Assembly: GCA_035578155.1 (NCBI GenBank)
Contig: JAPWDM010000003.1
Coordinates: 17,634,916-17,698,915, forward strand
Reading direction: 5' to 3'
DNA length: 64,000 bases
Source: Brachynemurus nebulosus
Lineage: Eukaryota > Arthropoda > Insecta > Neuroptera > Myrmeleontidae
Shown: positions 46,883-62,082 of the stretch, piece after piece
Layout: every line of letters begins with the position of its first letter
Position numbering within the stretch: the stretch's first letter is position 1
The notes under the pieces: generated by a model
The model's input: only the letters and a program-made list of their open reading frames with translations
Databases searched by the model: none
Told to the model about the DNA's origin: nothing
Program-made: the position numbers and the translations under genes

Positions 46883-47758
46883 GAGCAATTCCATGTATAA
46901 ACCGATCACCCAAAAATGGCATGTTCTCCAAATTTAATTTCCCTGTGTATATAATAAGTTTAAGTGGTATTGACCTATGTACTCGAATGTTATTGAATTT
47001 TCTTCTACTTTGTCGGAGTTATAATTATTCAAAGTTGCGTTCAAGGTCACCCAAAATTCCCCAAAATATTTTATTAATTTTTTCAGAGTCTAAGATTAAT
47101 TAAAAAATGATTACATGTAACAATAAATGTACTTTACATACACTTTCAATCAGATCGATTTCCATCCTACTATATGCACATGTATTGAAGTAATTGCAAG
47201 TTTTATTTTTTTCTTTAATCGCTTATACTGAAAATACCTCATCTTCAATTTTCGATTTTCTTTTTTTAAATTAAAGTACTTCGTCCCCTCTAGAACGTGG
47301 TACTCGATTTTCTTTGTTTTTTTTTTTTTTAGTTTTACGGATTTTACGGGGCTCAGTTTTAAAAATACGTGGATTTTTTAGCTAACTGTTAAAATAAAGT
47401 ATTAATTATAACATTACTCCACCTTTGATTTTCGATATTTTTTTTTAATCAAAGTACTCAGTCCCCTTCATAATGTGGTACTCGATTTTGTATTTTTTTT
47501 TTTTTGAATTTTAGGGATTTTACGGGGCTGAGTTTTAAAAAAACACATGAATTACGGGGCTGAGTTTTAGAAAAATACATGAAAAAATACATGAATTTAG
47601 CTAATTGGTAAAATTAGCTAAAATCCGATAAAGTAGAAGATAATTCAATAATATTCGAGTACATAGCTCAAGACCACTTAAACATATTATATACACAGGG
47701 AAATTAAATTTGGAGAACATGCCATTTTTGGGTGATCGGTTTATACATGGAATTGCTC
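46883..47758. mobile_element. Long-TIR transposon with 4-bp target duplication
   Basis: 46883-47020 and 47621-47758 form inverted repeats of about 138 bp starting GAGCAATTCCATGTATAAAC; the outer about 75 bp look identical and the inner part has scattered differences. ATTA flanks both sides (46879-46882 and 47759-47762). The interior has two tandem units of about 180 bp built on GTGGTACTCGATTTT, a poly-T run and GATTTTACGGGGCT. No coding frame. A 4-bp duplication fits Sola- or Chapaev-type elements, but the family is not established. Confidence 0.8.
47230..47570 (+). repeat. Tandem units inside the long-TIR element
   Basis: AAAGTACT.CGTCCCC, GTGGTACTCGATTTT, poly-T and TTTACGGGGCT recur about 180 bases apart. 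A shorter GGGGCTGAGTTTT duplication lies at 47525-47570. Confidence 0.7.
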
Positions 47759-47762
47759 ATTA

Positions 47763-49595
47763 ACAGAATAAAATATCATGTTTTATTTCAAATTTTAAAA
47801 TTTGTGTCACTGACGGAAAACCGCTAATCGGGAACAAGATACGAGTAGGTACAAAAAACAGATATCACTTTGAGTCATCAAAGTGTGTCAAATTTTAAGT
47901 TTCTGCTCCAAATCTGCCTGAGATATTACTTGGTAAAAATACTATGGGACGCTCCGTATATAACTAAAGGAAATTTTCACGGCTGCCGTCGTTCTAAATT
48001 TTGCCATCCTGGGCCCGGGTCCATCAAGTCCATGCCTAAATTCAGTCCTTTACATACAGTCAAAGATTTTTGATTCCTAGAGAATCCAAGCATTTTTTTT
48101 TAAATAATAAAAAGAAATATATTTTATGACGTGAATTTTTGAAACTTTATGAAAATTACGAAAAACAACAATAGGAAAGAAACTATAAATTAAATTTAGA
48201 ATTCAAAATTGAAAAAAATTTTTATAAAATTTTACGGAAATTTGTAAATTATAAACGATTTTCTAAGTGACAACCTAATAATTTTGCACAAACTGACACA
48301 ACCATATTTATATCAAAAATTTTCCATTGAATACATGACGATAACATCATATAATGTGAGCAAAACTATAACAGTTATGTGCCATGTGCGCCGTCTGAAG
48401 AGTTTTATACACAGCACTTCCACCACGAACACAATAGTATGTATGTCGACGTTCGATGAAGGAACACAAACAGTCTGCAATGGATCGTTGTAACGTTTCG
48501 GTAACTTAGAACTGAAAAAAAAGAACATTTAAAAAATAAAAAATAAAAACAAAACACACAGACATTTAAAAACGAATTTTTATTATCAAAACTGTCTTTT
48601 TTTATTTTATAAATATTAAAAAACAATTGACTTACAGTGAATTCACTTTTCATTTTTTTTTAAAATTATTTTCGTGTTTTGAAGAAAATAGACTATCGTC
48701 CGTAAAATTTTCTTCTTTCGAAATTAAAAGTACCGGTTTTTTTGGGTTATTGTGAAACAAAAACTGAATTTTCCAAAAAAAAATTCTATAGTTAGTGTCA
48801 GTTTTAGAGGAATGAAATTATTATGGACGATCCTATTTTGGAAAGTTGGACAATGTGGGGCACAGCACAATTGGAACAACAACGGTTTTGCTGACCTAAA
48901 TTAAGTTTCTTAAAAGGTGTTTATATCAATATTGATTATTTTTGTTTTATTTAAAAAAAAAAATATTAGCAATGATTACTGAAAATACTTTTATCTAAGT
49001 TTTATCATGAAAAAAAGTTTTCAGTTACGATGTTATATTATTTACAGTACATTTGATTCCCCAGGCGTTAATATTGCGTCTAGTGCACGTAAAAGCTCTG
49101 TATATACACGAAATAATATGATTATTTAAAATGTGTACTGAAGTAGTTTTGTCGGTTATGAAAATTGATATAAATGTGTTTTTTTTTGGGGGGGGGGGGT
49201 GGTGGCAGGGTAAAATAGCGCAAAAAAGAGTTTTTTTGTCATGTCTATGTAATTAGTCATACTATTTAGACAATTTTGGAAATTACGTAATTGTTTATTT
49301 TGCTAATATTTTTTTCTAGATAATATTTTCGAGTTACTAGTGAATTAGTTGGTACAAGGGTGCAAAATCTCTGATCCTCAGACTTTATAAAATTTTAGAT
49401 AGGAAAAAAATATTTTAAAAACGAAAATATTTATTCGGCAGTAATTACGGGAAAAAATCAAGCCTTCCTAATTTCAAAAAAATAAAGGTAGAAGAGAAAT
49501 TCATGTGTTTATCTGCACAGTCGTATCGAAAATTAAAAAAATTACCGACAAGTCATCGAGAATTTCGGCAATATTTTTTTTTTTAATTTTAAGTA
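47763..49595. other. No recognisable gene
   Basis: About 1.8 kb of AT-rich sequence. Overlapping frames at 48284-48493 (plus) and 48313-48653 (minus) have no domain. A T8-G12 homopolymer at 49180-49199 mirrors the one at 1590-1609. Confidence 0.35.
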
Positions 49596-49831
49596 ACGTA
49601 AAAGCCCCCATTATGGAACGGTATCTAATACTGGAACAGTTTTGACATTTACATATTTATTTCTTTAATTAAGGAAACATTAAATGCGAGGTGAATTTAA
49701 ATTGAAAAACAATCATTCTATTAATAATAATTTTTGTTATCAGACGTTTCTTTCACAAATAACTTCATTAATATGTAAATGTCAAAACTGTTCCAGTATT
49801 AGATACCGTTCCATAATGGGGGCTTTTACGT
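49596..49831. mobile_element. Palindromic MITE, GTAAAAGCCCC family, complete copy
   Basis: 49596-49656 and 49771-49831 are exact 61-bp inverted repeats (ACGTAAAAGCCCCCATTATG...), with TA at both edges. The interior carries the AAGGAAACATTAAATGCGAG and TTCTATTAATAATAA phrases of the related copies at 40449-40620 and 61150-63785, but no TA array. Confidence 0.88.
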
Positions 49832-50538
49832 TATATGAAAAAACAATAAAATTAGTTGGATTAATATGCAGTTACAGATAAGTCTTTTATAACACGATAA
49901 AGCAACATATTTTAGTGACTTCGTGTTAAATTGGTACTTTGTTCAAATGGTTATCTTCAATTAAAAAGTTCAAATTTGAGTTACAGAAGAATTTTAATCC
50001 TATAGAAGTATAGACGCTGTTTAAAGTTAAGTAAGAGTAGTAGTAGGATAAAACTGCACATCGTCAAAAAGCCCTCAGCAGCAGTTATTTCGAAAATTTA
50101 CTTGTTTTGTCGGTTAAATTCGGTTTGTACAATTTTATTTCTGTGTACTGTTTATATTTCTGCGATTATTGAAAAATTTTCGTCCTTAATTATGCAAAAT
50201 TTTAAATTTTTAAAATCATTTTTTGTTGACTATTTTGTTAAAAATATCCCATTTTTCGCTTTATTTTTTTTGGTCATCATGAAATTTCGACTAGTTTTCA
50301 TCATTTTCCTCCGTAGCAACTAAACTTCCTTAGGTGCACTTTAAAAATATATATTTTCTTATAGGAAAAGAATTTCTAAAAAATTTATTGTAATATAGTT
50401 CACTTATTCTCAGACGTTATCCTGGCCTTATTATTTATTAGTATAAAAATATTTATTATTAGTATAAAATCAATGTATTTTTATGCAATTTATTTATATG
50501 TTTATTGTTTTTGTTTAATATAACCAATATATAAATAC

Positions 50539-50710
50539 TCCTGTTGAAGCATCTGCATAACATAGCGAATTTCCAACGACTGGATACAGGCTAATCTCAT
50601 ATAGCAGCCTCTAGCCATCTAAAATAGTTTAGCTCTAACAGTGAAAAAATTTTCAAAATCCCTTGAGTAGCTAATTTTTGATATTTTTGGATTCGCAGGA
50701 CCCTGGCCAA
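50539..50710 (+). repeat. Dispersed repeat fragments
   Basis: 50539-50574 matches 3594-3629. 50618-50680 (CTAAAATAGTTTAGCTCTAA, then CAGTGAAAAAATTTTCAAAA) matches the reverse complement of about 58752-58795. These are pieces of one or two old repeat families. Confidence 0.55.
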
Positions 50711-50763
50711 CCACATGTAATATAACCTATATCGCTATATCCACCAAAAATAGTTTAACTCTA

Positions 50764-50869
50764 AATAATAAACAAATATTTTACTTCGCAAAAATACCAC
50801 TTTTAATACTACCATATAAAAATACCATAAAAATGGTATTTTTGCGAAGTAAGATATTTGTTTATTATT
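50764..50869. repeat. Foldback with 37-bp arms
   Basis: 50764-50800 and 50833-50869 are inverted copies (AATAATAAACAAATATTTTA..) with about one mismatch, separated by 32 bases that contain further TACCATA/TATGGTA symmetry. Confidence 0.8.
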
Positions 50870-51199
50870 TACAAATATGGAATACCATAAAGTAACGCTC
50901 AAATCTATTAATATTAGTTTAACTCTCTAACAGCGTGAATAAATTTTCAAAATTAGTAATGGCGCCCTCTTGAAAATTCAAAATTTAAAATTTAAAACTA
51001 AAAAAATTTAAAAAACAAGACAGATAAATATTATTACTCTATTGACAAAAACGATGAAAAATTTATCGTAAAGAAATTCAGCAAATCTCTTAATTTTTCT
51101 CAAAAACTAATTCACTTAGAACAATGTTTCAAAGCTTTATGTAATTTTTTATGCTTTTTTCGATGGTAGGTAAAAGATAAATTTTAAAAATTTTTGAAT

Positions 51200-51361
51200 T
51201 CTGGCCACTTTTTGCAAAGCACCACCAAAAATGAAAAAATGACCGAAATTTTGGCTTGTAAAAATCAGACGTATCTGGCTGACGAACTCATTGAAGGGTT
51301 TGGCACTTTGGACCTTTCAACCAAATTTCGTAATAATTATCGCAGAGTTATCGCAGACGCA
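51200..51361 (-). repeat. Dispersed repeat related to 6262-6450
   Basis: The minus strand shares GCGATAACTCTGCGATAA, AATGAGTTCGTCAGCCAGA and TACGTCTGATTTTT with the plus strand at 6280-6372. A TA array follows at 51383, as at the window start. Confidence 0.55.
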
Positions 51362-51382
51362 TAAATACATACATACATTTCA

Positions 51383-53931
<2,549 letters not shown>

Positions 53932-53984
<53 letters not shown>

Positions 53985-54390
53985 CCGCTACCTTTTAATA
54001 TGTGCAGGGCCCCCCTATGGAAGTTAAGAGCTCAAATTTGGTAAATGGGGCTCATTCCGATGCACAACAATACTATCAAAGTTATACAATGTCATTTTGA
54101 GCAAATTTTGGATCCGACCCAACATTTAAGGTGGTGGTGGGGGGCGGAAAAGCAATAAAACTTTTCCAAACCGGTTGGAAATAATGTTTCGGTCAATTAT
54201 CTACAACATATCCAAAATTCAGCTTCCTAGGATGATTTGGTGGGAGTAGAGGGGGGAAAAGCGATTTACGCTGGATCTAACACGCCCCCAGCCCCCCAGA
54301 ATTAACGTAGAGGGTTGAAATTTGGTGTGTTGATAAAGTTCGTACCTAAGTTGTGCTTTTTGGAGGTTTTAATATTTTACCCCCCCCCCC
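53932..54390 (+). mobile_element. Helentron-like element, truncated copy 3
   Basis: Starts at a TA array (53932-53982) and follows the copies at 3925 and 11433 through GGGCCCCCCTATGGAAGTTA and ACGTAGAGGGTTGAAATTTG to the C-tract near 54390, where similarity stops. Both the 5' subterminal repeat and the 3' half with hairpin are missing. It is more diverged than copies 1 and 2. Confidence 0.8.
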
Positions 54391-54911
54391 CCATACTTTA
54401 GCATCATCAGGATTCAAAGTCCTTAAAAAAATTTATATTTTTTCTACAGGGCAAAATCATTTTATTTTAGAAAAAGCTTGGACATATGTTTTGTCATCAG
54501 TTCTAAATATTAAAATTTGTATCAGTATGTTATTCCCATTAGATAATTTTTTATAATTAAAAAGTGGTAATTATTCGCTTTCAACTAATGTTAGTAATTT
54601 ACATGTTTTAAACCAACCCACATGTTATCAAGTGACAAAGTTAGTTTTATTAAAAATAGCAATTAAGAGACTTCTAATTGACAAAAAAATGAAACAGGTT
54701 CATTCTACAAAATTAGGAAATATTTTCTATACCTTCCAAAAAAAACCTAAGTTTTCTGGTTTCTTTAGGCCCAAAAACATCATAGTTTGCTGAAAACTGT
54801 ATACACGCTAATGTGATTACCATAGATTTTTTCTTGTAGCCCTAGTAGCCCTAGTTACATTTAGTCTATATCAGGGGTTTAAAAAAATCTTGTGTGGCTG
54901 GGTTAAATTGT
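54391..54911. other. No recognisable gene
   Basis: AT-rich; CAGGGGTTTAAAAAAATCTT at 54872 faintly resembles a hAT terminus but has no partner. A CCTAGTAGCCCTAGT duplication lies at 54840-54854. Confidence 0.3.
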
Positions 54912-54919
54912 ATTCAAAC

Positions 54920-55350
54920 CACAGACCAGTGAACATATTATGTATTATATTATATAGACTGATAATATAAATGTGTAATTGAGGCAACCACATACGACCA
55001 AATTCCGATCTTAATAGTATTCTGTTATATAGTAATGGATTTGTATCCGTAGTTACGGTTTCAAACAATTATTGTCAAAATATAATATTGATACTAAAAT
55101 TTTACTTTTTTGAGAAAAAACTGCAAAATTTTGAAAGAAAAAAAGTGGTATTCGCTTTAATTTCAAAATACGTACGTATAGAAATTATGTCCTGCAATAA
55201 TTATAGTCGCATTTGCTCAAAAATTGACAGTATATTATTTCATTTAATTTCACCCGTCGCACGCTTGTTACCTGTTTCAAAAAAAAATGCCTCTAAACTG
55301 GCTTTACGCTTTGTCTAGTAGTATAATATAATAGTGTTCATTTGTCTGTG
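54920..55350. mobile_element. hAT-type MITE (CACAGACC family), copy 2
   Basis: Perfect 8-bp duplication ATTCAAAC at 54912-54919 and 55351-55358. The body is close to 22543-22975. A 76-codon frame (55088-55318) overlaps a frame in copy 3 but is broken differently in each, so it is not judged coding. Confidence 0.88.
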
Positions 55351-55358
55351 ATTCAAAC

Positions 55359-56280
55359 TTTCGTGAATAATTTGTCTTGAATTTAACACAATAAAAATTA
55401 GGCCGATATACTAATAAGATTATTCATATTGAATCCTATCTACTCCTAAATTTTAAAAGTTCTGAACTGATAGAAGTTCACTTTTGTTTGAAATTTTCTA
55501 CCATTAGTAACTTAGGAAGTGAAACAAAGTCTTGAATGAACTCGAATGCTAGGATTACTGAATTCTGTTAGAATGTAACATAGTTTTTCCGTGAAGTGCA
55601 TGTCCTCATTACAATTAACATGTTTTACATGAATTGATTAATCGTTCTAATTAAGTTGGATATTTTAAAATGTCTAATAAATTTATACCTTGCAAAAGGA
55701 AAACAATTACACTGACCTAATACCCCCTCAAACTCTTTCCTACTCATTCCGTACCCCCGATTAATAATTAATAATCAATGTGACGTTGATTCATCTAGCA
55801 CATTAGATATGAAATTTCCAATTTCCGTGTATCGGATATTGTGATTTTCATTTGGCAGTTGTGGTTTCGTTGTAATAATAAAGTGTATTGCACCTATGTA
55901 TCGCTGTTAAAGTTGATCAATAAACCAACCGTAAACTTCCTACAAATTTTTCATTAATTTAAAATTAATTAATATTAACACAGAATAATGTTTTGTCTTT
56001 ATATAATAACGTGAGCTAACATTTTGATAAAAAAATTTTATAAAAGACCAATACCCTAAAGCAATTATAACGTTAAAAACAAGTCATGTTTTGATAAAAT
56101 ATTTAAAAATTTAGCTAGAGACTATTATGTGGTTATATCGATTAAAAAAATATTTTTATAATACCATTTTATAATTTTATTATAGAAAATATTTATTTTC
56201 TTTATTTTATAAAATTCACATTGTTGAAGTAGATCTTAAATATAATCGTTAGCATGATAATAAAGTATATTTAAAAAAGC
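55359..56280. other. No recognisable gene
   Basis: AT-rich, no open frame or repeat terminus recognised. Confidence 0.3.
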
Positions 56281-56867
56281 TAGAGATGAGCTAAACGGTT
56301 ACTTTCCAATAACTGTTATTGCAATAACAGTTACTGAAAAATAACTGCTATTTATAACAGTTATTATAATAACTGGTATGGTATTTGGATATTTTAACAT
56401 ATTGTAGGATATTCGATATGCGTATAAACGGTTCTGTTAGTGAAATATGCACAGATCTATAATACTGACGGATACTAAATAATCTGCAATATCTGTTCAA
56501 ATACTTGTCTATACAAGGATTTAGGCTTTATATACACAATTTTAACAATTTTATGGATACAAAATTACAAATACAAATAGATAACTGTACAATAGACAAT
56601 ACTTCATTTTTAAGGGTTTTTTAAATGTGCTACAATAGAAAACGTGTAACTTGCCTGGGGCGTTATTATTTTGAAATTCTCCGTAGGTGGTTAAAATAAA
56701 TTTCTGTGATCCTTGCTTTCGAATATATTAATATTGACCAATGTTATCGATATTTCGAAAGCAGTTATTTAAGTAACCAGTTACTGGGTATTCCAGTTAT
56801 TCACAATAACTGTTATCTTTCTATACTAGTTACAAAATAACAGTTATCGATATATCGATCATCTCTA
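56281..56867. mobile_element. TIR element rich in AATAACTGTTATT motifs
   Basis: The ends TAGAGATGAGC and, reversed, TAGAGATGATCG match. AACAGTTATT/AATAACTG motifs recur many times within 110 bases of each end (56308-56385 and 56764-56850), on both strands. Such ends with ATCGATATATCGAT are seen in hAT-like MITEs. No clear 8-bp duplication was found. Confidence 0.6.
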
Positions 56868-57071
56868 GTACTAGCCCATGTCATTAGAATATCAAAATAT
56901 GATTATAGTACACTAGATTAGATTATAGTATACTAGATTAGATTTTTAAGTATTACAACTCCAAAGTTTGATTTTTTTAAATTTGAACAAATAACTTTCC
57001 GGAATAGGGTAGTGAGTACATTTTCTTTACAATATGACGAGTCAAACTTAGCTAATAAAAAAAAGATTTAC

Positions 57072-57495
57072 CACAGACCGGTGAACATATTATATATTAT
57101 ATAGACAGATAATATAAATGTGTAATTGAGGCAACCACATACGACCAAGTTCCGACCTTAATAGTATTCTGTTATATAGTAATGGATTTGTATCCGCAGC
57201 TACGGTTTCAAATAATTATTGTCAAAATAAAATATTGTTAATAAAATTTTACTTTTTTGAGAAGAAACTGCCAAATCTTGAAAGAAAAAAATGGTATTCG
57301 CTTTATTTTCAAAATACGTACGTATACAAATTATGTCCTGCAATAATTATAGTCGCATTTGCTCAAAAATTGACAGTATATTATTTCATTTAATTTCACC
57401 CGTCTCACTCTTGTTACCTGCTTCAAAAAAAATGCCTAGAAACTGGCTTTACACTTTGTCTAGTAGTATAATATAAAAGTGTTCATTGGTTTGTG
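57072..57495. mobile_element. hAT-type MITE (CACAGACC family), copy 3
   Basis: Perfect 8-bp duplication AGATTTAC at 57064-57071 and 57496-57503. The ends are CACAGACCGGTGAACA and, reversed, CACAAACCAATGAACA. Closely similar to the other two copies. Confidence 0.9.
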
Positions 57496-57503
57496 AGATT
57501 TAC

Positions 57504-60110
57504 TCATGAATCGGCAAAAAGATTTTATTTTTCCAAAGATATAGTAAGTATTGTTTCTCTTATTATGCACTGTGAGTCTGTGATCTACAGAAACGACATT
57601 TTGATATTCTAAGCAGGCATGAGGCGGTCTATCATTTTTCTAAGGAATATCGTTGATTTTTGGAACACTCTGTATAATTAATACTTCACTTTCTATGAAA
57701 ATTTATTTCAGAATTTTATATAATTTATTATATTTTCAATATCAAAATTCCTTATTTAGCATTAGTGCTATGTTTTTATTCAAATTTTGTAATACTAGTA
57801 AGTGTGAATTTTTTTAAAAATAGATATTTATTAATTTTATTGACACAGCGTAAGTAAATTTATAGATTTCTGGAAAATTCTGACGACAAAAATATGTATA
57901 TAATAATTAATTAATTATTAATAATTCAATTCAGAACAAGTCGTTAGGTATAAGCGCTGTACTTGCGTAAATAGTGATCTGTACTATTATTTATTATTGT
58001 GTGCTTAAGGTAGTTACCTCGACATTCAACTTTTCGATAGAATAGCTTCAAATTTTAATAGTATAAAGAAGAATACTCTATCTGATTGTCCTTGTAATTT
58101 GGGAAAGATTGGTCGCTTCTGAGTGAAGATAATTAGGGTTAAAGTTTGTATCTACTCCATGTATTAGATCTCAAAATTCTGACTACGTACCCTTATTTTG
58201 TATTTAACAATATAATGACTCGACAGAATTCAATAAAAAATTAGGGAAAGAAAGGTTAATAAGTCCTGAATGTAAAGAAAAAATTTAATTATTTGTTGGT
58301 CGTTTTGAATTGAAGATATCATCAGAGAAATTATAGTATTTTAATAAGAATTTAACATCGATACCAATTTCAAGCAACTGAACCGAAGCAGTCTGGCAAC
58401 ATTGTATATTAAATATTTTATATTTAATTGTTTTATAAACTGTATATTAAACTTTTATCTCCGATTGTACCTCCCAAACATCCTTAAGGTATTTTATGTG
58501 AGATCCGTCAAGATTTTCGGGACCTAAAAAGGCCAAAAATTAATTACCCAATCGATTTAAAATTTTTTTTTACAGTTAGTAAGTTAAAGTATTTGCACTA
58601 ATTAATTAAATGATGTCCGCAAAGACCTTGCGGACTGCCAAAAGTTATATGAGATCCCTAGAAACCTTTCTTTACTGTTAGAGTACTAGAGTTGTATGAG
58701 TTTCGCCAGGGTTTACTGATCCCATAATTGTAAAAAATAAACTAAACGACCAATTTTGAAAATTTTTTCACTGTTACAGAGCTAAACTATTTTAGATCGA
58801 TATAGATTACATTATGTAAGGTTACCAATAAATACCAAGAAACCAGAAATAACTGGTGTCTTGGTATTTATTTGTATACAGTACATATGTATGTCACACA
58901 GAATACTTTCAGGTATTGAAAATTATTAGTCCAGTAGCACTAATTTCAAGCCCTATCTCACTAAACATTAATATTAGAATAGACATAAAAATTTTTTAAA
59001 AAGAGATTCTTGTAGGGATTGCCGAGGAGAACATTTATGGACAATGTTAGCTCCCGGAAATATTTTTTTTTTATATTGTTTATACAATATTGAAAATTCG
59101 TGAATAACGTTTTTTGACCTTTCACCGCTTACGTAGCGAAAACGGTGACAGATACATTAAAAAGTGTTAAGAACTTTTTTGTAGAGAATCGAGTTCTCTA
59201 CAAAAAAGACCCCGAGAGCACCTGTCTATCTTGTACAGGTGGAAAAATACAGCGCTCCAAACACATATTCATACCACTTAATATGTTTGTTGGGTAAATC
59301 ACAATGATTCCAAAATATTTACCACAAAAAACTTTGATGTTGTAAGTGTGCACACACAGGCTGTATGAAAATATGCATATACATGGTCGTATGAAAAATA
59401 GTACGCATCAACAGCTATCCACTAATGCAGACAATAATGACATAAAGTAATTTTGGTTTGCAATTTTTTCTACTAACATGTCACAAGGTACCTACCTTAA
59501 GGTAGAAATCTAGGATGGTAGAGATATATACTAAATTTCGAGTTCCTATAATAACTGAATGTATCAACAGGCACCGTCTATTTTCGTTTCTGTAATTATT
59601 AGTGAAGGGGGAAATTCTTATTGTTTGACTAAAGAAAAGACAATTTTCAATAATTTTTTTCTCAGTGGTTTTATTAACTAGAGATACATTTTTTTTTCTA
59701 GTATTAAACAAACATTCGAGATTGCAAAAAAAAATTTCTGTTTTCCTTCAAATGATTTTTATTGTAAAATGTGTCGAAGTGGAGAGCACAAAAAAATGTG
59801 TTGAACGGTAACGCAGATAATTCCGGTCGAGGACATTTAAAATAAAAAATCAAACAATTCTAGTTTGCACACTGTGTAATATATTAATGAATACAATAAA
59901 GTATGAACCAAGATTTAGCTCGATAAGTTAATTACATTTTGAGATATTTGTGTCCTACTGCATTTGACGGAAATCCTGCGCGCACAGAGGAAACGCCCCT
60001 TTTTCATATTTCGTTTACAAATTATAAATATGTAAATAACGCAAAAATCGCTGGGCATTTTTATTCAATTTTATTCCTACGTTTTCCATTAAAAATATAA
60101 AAAAAATAAT
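57504..60110. other. No recognisable gene; one strong hairpin
   Basis: About 2.6 kb of AT-rich sequence. A fragment near 58752-58795 belongs to the repeat at 50618. A 15-bp-arm hairpin lies at 59174-59208. The 76-codon frame 59481-59711 (minus) shows no domain. Confidence 0.35.
59174..59208. terminator. Hairpin with 15-bp perfect stem
   Basis: CTTTTTTGTAGAGAA, loop TCGAG, TTCTCTACAAAAAAG. The geometry resembles a transcription terminator, but no transcription unit is known here and this is a eukaryotic sequence, so it is probably a small palindromic repeat. Confidence 0.3.
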
Positions 60111-60787
60111 TGGAGAGACAGGTCTACCCACACTGTCAACTTCCCATTGGATGTCCTTAAAGACTATTGCACATGAATAATTTTTTTTCTAATTCAGGGG
60201 ACTCCTCCTCTGGGCTCCCGATAGAGGCTTTGCTCCTTGCACCACACCGGGGGCTTCGCCTTCTGTACTTAAGGGTGGGGGCTTCACCCTTATCAAACAA
60301 ACGATAACATCATTTGTTCTCAAGATATACGAGACAAAAAATATTTCACAAAAAGTTTCTTAGTTCGTTTTTTTCTTTTTTAAATTTTATAATAAATTAC
60401 TGGCGTTTTTAACATCAAGGAAGGTTCTTAGACCATTATATAATAAACACATGATAAGACATCCATATAATCTATGTTATGTTAATAAAGTTAATTCCGT
60501 TTTTTTATCACAAAAAACAAACCGCTAATCCGAATTTACTGAAAACATTGTCCGGTCTTCATTTTTTAATTACGCATCTAATGAAATTAGTCCGGAGTTG
60601 ATATCATCATTTGTTCTCGAAATATGCGAGACGAAAATATTACACGAACGAACGAACAAACGCACACACAGACATCACGCTAAAAACGATGGATTCGGAT
60701 TCTAGTGACCTTGAAACGTGGAGTTATGTCCAAATTAGCCATTTGTAAAATCGGACCCATTACAATAACTTCCGATGGGAAGTTAAA
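60111..60787 (+). mobile_element. 0.7-kb dispersed repeat, copy 2
   Basis: Same organisation as 23210-23939: GACAGGTCTACCCACACTGT start, two ATTTGTTCTC.A.ATA phrases, CAGACATCACGCTAAAAACG, and a terminal AACTTCC/GGAAGTT palindrome. Small indels lie in the poly-T region and the (CGAA)n run is shorter. Confidence 0.75.
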
Positions 60788-61149
60788 ACCGATTTTTTAA
60801 AAACAAAAATAATAAGAACTACTCCTCATTAGTAAAGTTTTTTGATCGGAATTACTTCTAACGATTCACATTTTTTTAAAATATAGCCTAAAATTTGTTA
60901 GAAATGATCGTTTTTCCCTGATTATTTAGGTTTCTAAAATTAAAATTTCGATTTTCATTTCATTGAGTTATAGATTGCTGAGAAATTACGGCTTTTCCTG
61001 ACAGTGTAATAAGTTGCTGGAAAAAAATTTCTAAATAACAAAGAGAAGCACAGTAATAGACTATGTATTTACTAATATTTTAGCACCATGTGGGAGAAAT
61101 CACGCATTCTTCATTTATCGCAACCAAATTTAAATAAGATTTAAATATA
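60788..61149. other. No recognisable gene
   Basis: AT-rich sequence between the 0.7-kb repeat and the palindromic MITE; nothing recognised. Confidence 0.3.
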
Positions 61150-61325
61150 ACGTAAAAGCCCCCATACCGGAACGCGATTCAATACTGGAACAGTTTTGAC
61201 ATTAGATATTAATGAAGTTATTTCTGAAAGAAACATCTGATAACAAAAACTTATTATTAATAGAATTATTGTTTTTTCAATTTAGATTCACTTAGCATTT
61301 AATGTTTCCTTACTTAATTGAAGAA

Positions 61326-61329
<4 letters not shown>

Positions 61330-61375
<46 letters not shown>
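61330..61375. repeat. (TA)n microsatellite, left of hAT insertion
   Basis: TA run cut by the hAT element; it continues at 63602-63697. Confidence 0.95.
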
Positions 61376-61378
<3 letters not shown>

Positions 61379-61574
61379 TGGCGGCTCGTGAGCTTTAAGA
61401 TTGGGTATGCGCTTTCAGAAAAGATAAACCACACTTAGTGTGTAAAGAAGTACTAAAGAGAAAGCGGAATGATATTTTCGAATTTTTACTAAATATCGTA
61501 AAGTCTAATACTAACAAATACTCTTTTACTAAAAAATATCGTAAAGTATTGTACGTAAATAATTCCTACTCTAT

Positions 61575-61795
61575 CAGGAGTGGCCAACCCGCGGGCCGTG
61601 AGATCCATCACACTTATACAAAATATATTTATTTTATAAAGACCATGGTAGTGAAAACCAATGTATCAAAAAAAAAAAAAAAAATACGTAATATATTATG
61701 GGAACATATAATTTTATATGCAGCCCGTGGAGTTATGATGTGCTTCCAAAGTGGCCCGCAAGATCATTTGGGTTGGCCACCCCTGCTCTAAATTT
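61575..61795. mobile_element. hAT MITE nested in the hAT transposon
   Basis: The ends CAGGAGTGGCCAACCCGCGG and, reversed, CAGGGGTGGCCAACCCAAAT match over the first 15 bases. CGGGCCGTGAG and GCAGCCCGTGG occur inside. Adjacent CTCTA occurs on both sides but a full 8-bp duplication is not evident. It is 221 bp long; the 117-codon frame across it is incidental. Confidence 0.75.
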
Positions 61796-62082
61796 ACACT
61801 TTTCTGCGAAAATACATTGAACACAAAGATGGATAAAAAGGACTAACTGCATGTAGAAATTTAAAAAAAAATTAATAAACGAATAATTAAGAAATAAAAA
61901 AAAAATTAATTTTACTCAGCACGTTAGATTTTAACTGTAATATTTCAGGAAAGTTTTGTTCAATATAAATTAACTTAAACTGCTTTCATCTTTCATCTTT
62001 CATCGTATTCTTAGAATGTTCCTAGAAAACGAATGTGAGTTTTCTAAATGACCATTATCAAACAAGTAAGGTAAATGCAGTA

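Noticed and set aside
48284..48653. Overlapping frames on both strands, considered as a host exon
   Set aside because: No domain, no convincing splice sites and stop codons close by in all frames.
55088..57476. Similar 61-76 codon frames in two hAT MITE copies (YVRI.IMSCNNYSRICSK)
   Set aside because: The similarity is inherited from the MITE; starts and stops differ between copies and the third copy is not open over the same range.
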